From: Phycisphaerales bacterium | GTDB lineage: Bacteria; Planctomycetota; Phycisphaerae; Phycisphaerales; UBA1924 | Reading direction: 5' to 3' | DNA: 64,000 bases | Assembly: GCA_020850415.1 (NCBI GenBank) | Contig: JADZER010000017.1 | Coordinates: 124,001-188,000, forward strand | Part shown: in pieces, positions 1 through 8,300 of the stretch | How positions within the stretch are numbered: the stretch's first letter is position 1 | How the letters are laid out: each line of letters begins with the position of its first letter | The notes under the pieces: generated by a model | What the model was told of the DNA's origin: nothing | Database searches by the model: none | What the model saw: the letters and a program-made list of their open reading frames with translations, nothing else | Position numbers and translations under genes: made by a program

Positions 1-196
1 TGACGATGGCCCACACCGGGACGCCGGCCGGCCTGTCGCCGACCGCGTGGCCGCAGTGCGGGCAGATCTCCGACTGGTCGTAGAACTCCCGCCCGCACTC
101 CGGGCACCTGGCGAACTCGTCGCCGAACCGGTCCAGGTCGGCGGCGGAGGGGCCCTCGGGGTGGAGGCCTTCGTCGATGTCGGGGTCGTGGGGCAT
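1..196 (-). CDS. Zinc-ribbon protein, N-terminal part (runs off window edge)
   Basis: Reverse strand from ATG at 196 reads MPHDPDIDEGLHPEGPSAADLDRFGDEFARCPECGREFYDQSEICPHCGHAVGD..., with two CxxC knuckles. Confidence 0.75.
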   Translation of the reverse strand, partial: MPHDPDIDEGLHPEGPSAADLDRFGDEFARCPECGREFYDQSEICPHCGHAVGDRPAGVPVWAIV

Positions 197-214
197 CGCC
201 GTAGACTAGCAGCC

Positions 215-1009
215 ATGAGCGACCCCGGACCCCTGCGCCTTCTCCTTCCCGTCGCGGCCTGCTGTGCCGTGCTCGCCGGCTGTGCGCAGCCGGCCTCCCG
301 GCGCGACGCCCCCCTCGCGCCGAGAGAGCCCGCCGCCCCGGCGACCCTAGAGCGAGAGGTCATCGGCCGCTCGGTCGAGGGCCGGCCCATCGAGGCCGTC
401 ACGCTCGGGCAAGGGGTCGGCCGACGCATCCTCATCATCGGCGGCATCCACGGCGACGAGCCCGAGGGCGGGCGGACGGTCGGCGCAGTCGCGGCGTTCC
501 TGCGGGCCCTCGAGCCCGAGGCGACGATCCGCCTTGTGCCCGATGTGAACCCCGACGGCACCCGCGCGGGCACACGCACCAACGCCCGCGGCGTGGACCT
601 CAACCGCAACTGGCCGGCCAGCAACTTCACGCCCGGCGAGGGGCGCGGGCCAGAGCCGCTGAGCGAGCCGGAGACACGAGCCCTCCACGAGGAGATCCGG
701 CGGTTCGCGCCCGAGCTGCTGCTGGTCTGCCACGCCGCACGCAACGGGCCCTTCGTGAACTTCGACGGCCCCGCCGAGGGCGAGGCCTCCGCGTTCGCCG
801 ACGCGGCCGCGCGGACCGACCCGCGCTGGCGCGTCGTCCCCTCCATGGGCTACCCCACCCCCGGCTCGCTCGGGTCCTACATGGGCGTCGACCGGGGCGT
901 GCCGATCCTGACGATCGAGTTCGCGCGAGGGCACGGGCCCGACGCGGCGTGGGCGGCGATGCGCGACGGGATCGGCGCGGTCCTCGAACGGTCACGCCTC
1001 GCCAGATAG
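215..1009 (+). CDS. M14-family carboxypeptidase / murein peptide amidase-like lipoprotein
   Basis: Internal ATG of ORF 47..1009: lipoprotein-like signal (LLLPVAACCAVLAGCAQ), GRSVEGRPIEAV...GGIHGDEPEG, NPDG...DLNRNWP motifs. Confidence 0.85.
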   Translation: MSDPGPLRLLLPVAACCAVLAGCAQPASRRDAPLAPREPAAPATLEREVIGRSVEGRPIEAVTLGQGVGRRILIIGGIHGDEPEGGRTVGAVAAFLRALEPEATIRLVPDVNPDGTRAGTRTNARGVDLNRNWPASNFTPGEGRGPEPLSEPETRALHEEIRRFAPELLLVCHAARNGPFVNFDGPAEGEASAFADAAARTDPRWRVVPSMGYPTPGSLGSYMGVDRGVPILTIEFARGHGPDAAWAAMRDGIGAVLERSRLAR

Positions 1010-1010
1010 C

Positions 1011-1127
1011 TCAGTGCCGCTTGGTCTTGTCCACCGCCTTCAGGATGCGCAGGTTCAGCAGGACGAACCGCCACAGCTGGTAGGGCTTGAATCGCATCCA
1101 GAACCGGTCGCGGTCGGTGAACTCCAT
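1011..1127 (-). CDS. 38-aa basic small protein downstream of SQR-like gene
   Basis: MEFTDRDRFWMRFKPYQLWRFVLLNLRILKAVDKTKRH*; GGAGG Shine-Dalgarno in the 12-nt gap after the SQR-like stop. Confidence 0.6.
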   Translation of the reverse strand: MEFTDRDRFWMRFKPYQLWRFVLLNLRILKAVDKTKRH

Positions 1128-1139
1128 CGGCGGCCTCCG

Positions 1140-2576
1140 CTATTCGGGGATGATCTTCCAGCCCACGCGGGCCCGGAGCTTGTGCATGAAGGTCGTGTGG
1201 ATCATCCGCTTCATCCACGCGACCCCCAGGCCCGCCTCGAGGTGCGTCACGAACATGTCGCGCCCGAATTCGTTGGGGTACTTCGTGTGGTTCGGCACCA
1301 CGGGGTAGAGCACCAGCGCCGTCGCCGACCCGTCCCAGAGCGAGCCGCCCATCGAGGCGATGCACACCGCCAGCATCTCGCTCATCCGCTCGCCGTGGGT
1401 CATCCGCCCGCGATGGATCAGGTCGATGATGTTGCGGGCGACGACACGCCCGATGATGCCGGACATCATGCCCGTCCGCGGCGCCGCGGCGGTGATGTTC
1501 GTGCCGTTGGCGTTGATGTGAGGGCGCGAGATCGGGCCCGGCGGGGCGAACGCGATGCCGGCGCCGAAGATGTCCTTGTACACCAGGTGCTGGTAGACGC
1601 TGGGCCAGGCCTCGGGGTTGGCGGCGAGCTGCTCGTACGGCAGGCCGTACGCCGCGTCGACCTTGAGCAGACGCACCGGGTTGACCATCACCCCGGCGAT
1701 GTCCTGGCCGTCCCTGTCGAGCCACTTGATGTCACGCCCCATGGTCTTGGGGATCAGCATCGCGAAGTCAAACTCGGTCTGGCCCTTGTTGGCGTCGTAG
1801 TCCTCCCAGTGGACGCGCCCGGGCTCCACAAAGACCGCGGCCCTCTGGGTCAGGGGTCGGATGTCGGCGTCCCGGATGACCGCGCCGAAGAACTCCTTCC
1901 CCGTGAGCTGCCGGGCGCCGCGCCGGACGGTCACGCCCCCGACGCCGAAATCGCCCAGCTCCGGCTCGTTGGTCAGGTAGGTCAGCTCGGCCCTGTCGCG
2001 GACACCCCGCTTGATCAGGTCCTTGTGGATGTTCGTGACATACTCGAACGCGGCGCCCTGGCACGCGGCCTGGCCGTGCCCGGTGCCCACCACGAACCGC
2101 TGCCGCTCGCCGTGCTTCATGCGAGCAACACACTCGAGGTAGTGGTCGCGGGCCCGGACCGCGTGGTCGGGTGTGCAGATGCTCTCGGTGTGGCCCTTCT
2201 CGGGCCCCAGGCCGGGGGTGGCGTCGTAGTCCAGGTGCGGGCCGGTGGCGAGGATCATGTAGTCGTAGTCGACGCGGACGGCCTCGCCCGAGCCGCCGCG
2301 CCGGACCCCGATCGCGAACTTCTCGTCGGGGTGCACCTCCGTGCACTCGGCGTGCAGGAACCGCACATGCTTCTTCGCGTAGACCGGCCCGAGGGGGAAC
2401 TCGGTGTGGGCCGGGTCCATGCGCCCGACGCCGACCCAGACCAGCGAGGGGATGAAGACGAACCGCTCCGCCCGGTTCATGACCGTGATCTCGTGATGCC
2501 GGCCCAGCGCGTCTCCCAGGTACAACGCGGCGGTGTGCCCGGCGAACCCGGCGCCGATGACGAGGACCTTGGCCAT
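1140..2576 (-). CDS. FAD-dependent pyridine nucleotide-disulfide oxidoreductase, sulfide:quinone oxidoreductase-like
   Basis: MAKVLVIGAGFAGHTAALYL Rossmann start, GTGHGQAACQGAAFEY and NEPELGDFGVGG motifs; SD GGAGG upstream. Confidence 0.85.
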   Translation of the reverse strand: MAKVLVIGAGFAGHTAALYLGDALGRHHEITVMNRAERFVFIPSLVWVGVGRMDPAHTEFPLGPVYAKKHVRFLHAECTEVHPDEKFAIGVRRGGSGEAVRVDYDYMILATGPHLDYDATPGLGPEKGHTESICTPDHAVRARDHYLECVARMKHGERQRFVVGTGHGQAACQGAAFEYVTNIHKDLIKRGVRDRAELTYLTNEPELGDFGVGGVTVRRGARQLTGKEFFGAVIRDADIRPLTQRAAVFVEPGRVHWEDYDANKGQTEFDFAMLIPKTMGRDIKWLDRDGQDIAGVMVNPVRLLKVDAAYGLPYEQLAANPEAWPSVYQHLVYKDIFGAGIAFAPPGPISRPHINANGTNITAAAPRTGMMSGIIGRVVARNIIDLIHRGRMTHGERMSEMLAVCIASMGGSLWDGSATALVLYPVVPNHTKYPNEFGRDMFVTHLEAGLGVAWMKRMIHTTFMHKLRARVGWKIIPE

Positions 2577-2785
2577 GGGAGACCTCCGCGCTTGAACCGC
2601 CCACTGTGTTGTGGACTCCGATCGGGGGGTGGTTTCAGGAATCGTTGTGGAGGGTTCGGGCCTGGTACGGGCCGCTCCCAAGCCCCTTGGATCCAGGGGC
2701 GAGCGGCTCTATCCTCATAATGGTGATTGAGATCCGGATTTGCCCGGGCACCCCGTCGCCGGGGAGCCACGCGAGGAGCACCGCC

Positions 2786-4087
2786 ATGCACGCAGCCGCC
2801 TGTGGGCTCTGGCCCGTCGTTCTTGGTCTGGCCTGCACCGCCGGGCTCGCCAGCGGGCAGTCGTTCCGGGGGATCGGGACCCACCCCCAGGGCCGCGAGA
2901 GCTACGCCGCGGGGGTCTCCGGCGACGGATCCGTCGTCGTCGGCGCCCAGTACGACCCCCTCGGCGGGTCGCACGGGCTCGGCGGGCTTGTCGCCATCCG
3001 GTGGACCGCAGGGGGCGGGCGCGTGCCGCTGGGCCTCCTCGACGGCGGCGATTCGAGCTTCGCCTACGGGGCCAGCCTGGATGGCTCGGTCATCGCCGGC
3101 CGCGCCTGCGCCGCGACCTGCGCGACCGTCCAGCCCTTCCGCTGGACCGACCCCGGGCCGATCCAGGGACTCGGCTGGATCCCCGGCAGCTCCTATGGCC
3201 TGGCCCAGGGCATCTCCGACGACGGGACCACCATCGTCGGATTCGGCGTCAACGACTCGTCGTTCGAGGTCTATCCGACCATGTGGCGGGAGGAACTGGG
3301 TGTCGTCGCGCTGGACCGGCTGCCCGGCGGCGGGGCGGCGTATGTGCAGGGAGCTTCCGCGAACGGCTCGACGCTGGCCGGGCGCGCATGGGACGCCGAT
3401 CACCACCAGCAGGCGGCGCTGTGGGCGGGCGATGGATCCATCACCCCCCTGGGGTTCCTGACCGACCCCGGGCCCCTGCCGTACAGCATGGCGCGGGCGA
3501 TCACCCCGACCGGGTCGGTGGTCGTCGGGATCGCGCATGGCGCCGACGGGATGGGCGGGTACACCTACCAGGGGTTCCGGTGGACACAGGCCGGTGGGAT
3601 GCAGGGGCTCGGCGTCTCGGGCCCGCACGGGAACCTGCTGACGACCGCGGCGATGGATGTCTCCGCCAGCGGGCGGATAGTCGTCGGCGCGTGGGGCGGG
3701 GTGATGGGCTGGGGCGACGGGTCCCAGGCCGCGGTCTGGCGCGAGGGCGAGGGCTGGCGCGACCTGGCGACCCTGCTCATCGACGACTACGGCCTCGACC
3801 AGGTCGGGGACTGGGTGCTCGTCGAGGCCCTGGGCGTGTCCAACGACGGCTCGGTGATCGTCGGCTGGGGGTTCAACCCCGGCGGCTTCGAGGAGGGCTT
3901 CGTCGCGACGCTCGTGCCCGACTGCCCGGGCGACTTCAACGGCGACGGCGCGGCGAACACGCTGGATGTGCTGGCCTTCCTGAACGCCTGGGCCGCGGGA
4001 GATCCGGCGGCAGACTTCAACGGCGACGGCGCCGTGAACACGCTGGATGTGCTGGCGTTCCTGAACGCCTGGGCGGGCGGGTGCTGA
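2786..4087 (+). CDS. Exported HAF-repeat protein with C-terminal GC-type dockerin
   Basis: Signal peptide MHAAACGLWPVVLGLACTAGLASG; repeated G-S-x-V-x-G repeats; DFNGDGAANTLDVLAFLNAWAAGDPAADFNGDGAVNTLDVLAFLNAWAGGC*. Confidence 0.85.
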   Translation: MHAAACGLWPVVLGLACTAGLASGQSFRGIGTHPQGRESYAAGVSGDGSVVVGAQYDPLGGSHGLGGLVAIRWTAGGGRVPLGLLDGGDSSFAYGASLDGSVIAGRACAATCATVQPFRWTDPGPIQGLGWIPGSSYGLAQGISDDGTTIVGFGVNDSSFEVYPTMWREELGVVALDRLPGGGAAYVQGASANGSTLAGRAWDADHHQQAALWAGDGSITPLGFLTDPGPLPYSMARAITPTGSVVVGIAHGADGMGGYTYQGFRWTQAGGMQGLGVSGPHGNLLTTAAMDVSASGRIVVGAWGGVMGWGDGSQAAVWREGEGWRDLATLLIDDYGLDQVGDWVLVEALGVSNDGSVIVGWGFNPGGFEEGFVATLVPDCPGDFNGDGAANTLDVLAFLNAWAAGDPAADFNGDGAVNTLDVLAFLNAWAGGC

Positions 4088-4094
4088 GCGGGCG

Positions 4095-5306
4095 CTAGTC
4101 CTGATCAGCCAGATTGAGAATCTCGGAAGCCTCGTAGATCTGGTCTTTCTTTCGGCCCGTGATCTCCAGGAGAATGCCGGCCTCGACGAGCAGGTCGATG
4201 TAATTGTGGACCGTCTGTCGGGCGCCGCCCACCGCCTCGTGCAGAGACCGAGCGGTCACAACCGGTGACGCGAAGAGATGGTCGATGACCCGGTCGATCC
4301 TCGCGCTGAGCGGCCGATGCGAGACGCGTTGTCGATAGTCGTCTCGCAGCTCAAGGAGCCGGTGCATCCGCTGCGTCGTGTCTACCGCCTGTGAGCGGAC
4401 TGTCTCCAGGAAGAACCGCAGCCACCCCGCCCAGTCCCCTCGCTCGGAGACCGCCAGCAGCGCGTCGTAGTATGCCTGCTTGTTCGCGTCGATGTAGGCG
4501 CTCGGATAGATCAGCGGTGCCTCGAGCAGCCCATGATCACACAAGCCCAGTGTGATGAGCAGCCGGCCCACCCGCCCGTTCCCGTCGGCGAACGGATGGA
4601 TCGTCTCGAACTGATAGTGGGAGAGGCCGAGAGCCAACAGGGCTGAGAGGCCGCGCGGCGGCTCCCGGAGGTAGACCACGAGATCGTGCATAAGCCCGGG
4701 GACCTCCGCCGCCGGGGGAGGCACAAACCGCGCCCGGGTGAAGCCGAGCCGCTCATCGCCGATGTAGACCTGACGATCCCGGTATCTCCCGGGCAGCTTT
4801 CTCTCGGCGTCCGGGACATCCCGCAGGAGTTCCTCATGCATCGCCCTGATGCGGCTCTCGCTCATCGGGGCGGGCGCTTGGGCAGCCAGGTTCATCGCGC
4901 GGAGGTAGTTGCGGACTTCGAGCGGCTCGGGGCGCTCCGCGGGCCGGTGGGCCTGCATCGCGACCTCGCGGGCTGAGGCAATGGTGTTCTCGATCTTTGA
5001 CGACAGCCGCGCCTCGCGGAGTCTCAAGGGCTGAAAGAGGATCCAGGGATCGATATTGAAGCCCCCGGGTGCTTGGCGGAAGAACCCGTCGAGTTTCCCC
5101 ACCGCGTTGGAAGCGACTTCCAGAGGCCCGATAATCTCAGCGACATGCTCCCGGAGTTCAGGGACGCCCGGTGCCGGGTTGGGAATGAACGCGTACCCCT
5201 GTATGTGGTGTTGCTCGGGGCGACCGTTCGCTATCTGTACATCAACGAATTCCGCCCGGACCAATTTTCCAGGCGAGACACCAGCTTTGTAATTTGATGG
5301 ATCCAT
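4095..5306 (-). CDS. Fic family protein (putative adenylyltransferase) with C-terminal winged-helix-like region
   Basis: HPFADGNGRVGR catalytic motif; N-terminal SSKIEN matches the class II inhibitory motif [S/T]xxxE[G/N]; C-terminal HTH-like SARIDRVIDHLFASPVVTARSLHEAVGGARQTVHNYIDLL. Confidence 0.9.
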   Translation of the reverse strand: MDPSNYKAGVSPGKLVRAEFVDVQIANGRPEQHHIQGYAFIPNPAPGVPELREHVAEIIGPLEVASNAVGKLDGFFRQAPGGFNIDPWILFQPLRLREARLSSKIENTIASAREVAMQAHRPAERPEPLEVRNYLRAMNLAAQAPAPMSESRIRAMHEELLRDVPDAERKLPGRYRDRQVYIGDERLGFTRARFVPPPAAEVPGLMHDLVVYLREPPRGLSALLALGLSHYQFETIHPFADGNGRVGRLLITLGLCDHGLLEAPLIYPSAYIDANKQAYYDALLAVSERGDWAGWLRFFLETVRSQAVDTTQRMHRLLELRDDYRQRVSHRPLSARIDRVIDHLFASPVVTARSLHEAVGGARQTVHNYIDLLVEAGILLEITGRKKDQIYEASEILNLADQD

Positions 5307-5363
5307 TGTCCAAAGACTAGACAACGACGGGCCAATAGTCCATTCTACAACACAGAATGGACT

Positions 5364-8300
5364 CTACCCCCGCTTCTCCCAAGGCTTCCGGTCCTTCTCC
5401 AGTTCCACCGCCACGCCCTTGTAGAGCTTCACGCCCCCCTCCCCCACCGCCGCCGTCAGCTCGCGGGCCAGATCGGGGGTGAGGGTGGTGCGGAGCTCCC
5501 GGGCCGGCTTGACCTCGCAGATCAGCTCGTCGGTCTCGACGACCAGCTCGATCGGGACCGTGCCGGGGGCGCGGGCCGCGTCGCCGCTGGTCGGCGCCAG
5601 GGCCGGGGCGAGGGTGGTGGCCAGGCGGTCGAGCGCCTGCCGGCTCGAGCCGTTGAGGCGCAGCTCGCTGACCGTGACGCGCAGGATCCCCCGGTCCAGC
5701 GGCAGGCCGTCGATCGGCACGAGCCTGTCCACGAGCACCTGCGGGTCGCCCCGCGAGAGATCGACCCGCCCGAGCAGGAACTTGGGCGCATCGTCCTCGA
5801 GCAGGTGCCCGTGCCGCGTGTAGCAGTCGGCGAACATCACCGCGTCCGCGGCGCCGGACAGGTCCTCCACCGTCAGGATCGCCATCTTCTGCCCGGCGTT
5901 CTTGCCCTGCTTGATCACGATCGCCCGCACCGAGTTGACCAGCACCGGGAGCACCACCCGCGCGTCCTGCCCGCGATCGCGCAGCTCGGCCAGCGTCGCG
6001 TTCGCGAAGATCGTGGACCAGTGCTTCCACTGCTCCAGGGGGTGGCTGGAGACATAGAACCCCAGCGTCTCCTTCTCCTGCGCCAGCGTCTCGCTCTCGC
6101 TCCAGGCCGGGGCGCGCACCAGGGGCGTCTCCGGCGCGGGGCCCGCCTCGTCGCCGCCCCCGAAGCCGAAAAGCTGGCTCTGCCCCGACGCCTTGTCCTG
6201 CGCCAGCTTCTGCCCCGCCGATACCGCCGCCTCGATCGACGCCACCAGCGACGCCCGGTCCGCACGCGAGTGCACGCTGTCGAACGCGCCGCCCTTGATC
6301 AACGCCTCGATCGTCGCCTTGTTCACCACGCCCTGGGGGACGCGTTCGCAGAAATCAAAGAGCGAGGTGTAGGGGCGGCGGGATTCGAGAGACGAAGAGA
6401 CCGAGAGACGAAGAGACGGAGTGCGCCCGGAATTCGGCGCCGCGTCCGGATGGGTGGCCACCACTTTGTCTCTTCGTCTCTCCGTCTCTCCGTCTCTTTC
6501 CGCGATCACCGCATCGATCGCCTTCTCCCCCGCCCCCTTCAGCGCCCGGATCCCGAACCGGATGTGCCCGTGCGCGCTGTCCCGCGCCTCGTCCTCGTCG
6601 TAGACGACCGTGAACGACGCCTGCGACAGGTTGATGTCCGGCGGGCGGACCTCGATCCCCTGGCGCGTGACGCGCCCGGTCCTCGGGTCGATCGAGCGAG
6701 TCCGGCGCGCGTCCTCCAGATACGAGATCCAATCGCTCACCTTCTGCGCCTGGCTCTCGTAGGTCAGGAACGCCGCCATGTAGTGCGCCGGGAAGTAGGT
6801 CTTGAGGTACGCCGTCTGGTACGCCACGATCGCGTAGCCGGTCGAGTGGCTCTTGTTGAAGCCGTAGCCGGCGAACTTGAGGATGAGCTCGAAGAGGCCC
6901 TCCGCGTCGGCCTTCTTCAGCCCGTGGCCGACCGCGCCCTCGATGAACCTTGGCCGGTTGGCCTCGATGACCTTCTCTTTCTTCTTGCTGATCGCCTTGA
7001 TGAGCGTGTACGCCGCACGCAGCGGGATGCCGCCCAGCTCGTGGACGATCTGCATCACCTGCTCCTGGTACACCATCACGCCGTAGGTCTCGCCCGTGAA
7101 CTTGTCCACGATCGGGTGGACGCTCGGCGCCTCCTGCTCGCCGTGCTTGCGCCGGTTGTAGTCGGGGATCAGGTCCATCGGCCCCGGCCGGAACAGCGCG
7201 TTCGCGGCGATCAGGTCCTCCAGCCGGTCGGGCTTCATCTCGACCAGCAACCGGCGCATCCCGCCCGACTCGAACTGGAACACCCCCGTCGTGTCGCCCC
7301 GCTGGAAAAGGTCGAACACCCGCGGGTCGTCGTAGGTGAGGCGGTCGAGGTCGAGGGGGTGGATGAAGGAGAGAGACGAAGAGACGGAGAGACGAAGAGA
7401 CGAAGTGCGCTCGGAATCAGACGCCGCGTCCGGTTTCGTGGCCCCCACTCCGTCTCTTCGTCTCTTTGTCTCTCCGTCTCTCGACCCAAACTCCCCCCCC
7501 CTCCCCACCGCCCGCCAGATCTCACCCTCCGGCATCGTCTCCCGGATCAACTGCTTCGCCCGCTCGATCACGCTGAGCGTCCGAAGGCCCAGGAAGTCCA
7601 TCTTCAGCAGGCCCATCTTCTCGCAGGTCGGCCCGTCCCACTGCGTCACGATCTCGTTCTCGGCCCCGCCCGTCTGGCGGTAGAGAGGCACCAGCTCGTG
7701 CAGCGGCTGGGTCGCGACGATCACCCCCGCGGCGTGGACCGAGCTGTGGCGGGCCTGGCCCTCCAGCACCCGCGCGTTGTCGATGAGCTGGCGGATCTGC
7801 TCGGCGCTGATGTGCTGGTGCGCCGGCAGGTTGGCGTTGATCTTCGCCAGCGCCGCCGCCCGCCCCTCGCACAGCTCGCGGAAGTCCGGCTCGGCCTCGA
7901 TCGCCTCGTCGAGCGTGATGTTGAGCGTCTCGGGGATCATCTTCGCGATCCGGTCGGCGACCGGCAGCGAGACCTCGAGCACGCGCGAGCAGTCGCGGAT
8001 CGCCGCCCGGGCCTTCATCGTTCCGAAGGTGATGATCTGGGCGACATGCCCGTACTTCTCGCGGACATAGTTGATGACCTCGCCCCGCCCGTCCTGGCAG
8101 AGGTCGATATCGATATCGGGGTACTCCGAGCGGTCGGGGTCGGTGAACCGCTCGAAGAGCAGGCCATACCGCACCGGGCAGGCGTTGGAGAGGCCGAGGA
8201 CATACCCGACCATCGTGCCGACGCCCGAGCCGCGGGCGTTGGCCGGGATGCCCCGCTGGCGCCCCCAGTTCACGAAGTCCCAGACGATGAGGAAGTAGGC

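Noticed and set aside
1014-2720. 568-aa forward ORF opposite the SQR-like gene
   Set aside because: Antisense shadow in a GC-rich genome; the reverse frame has clear flavoprotein motifs.
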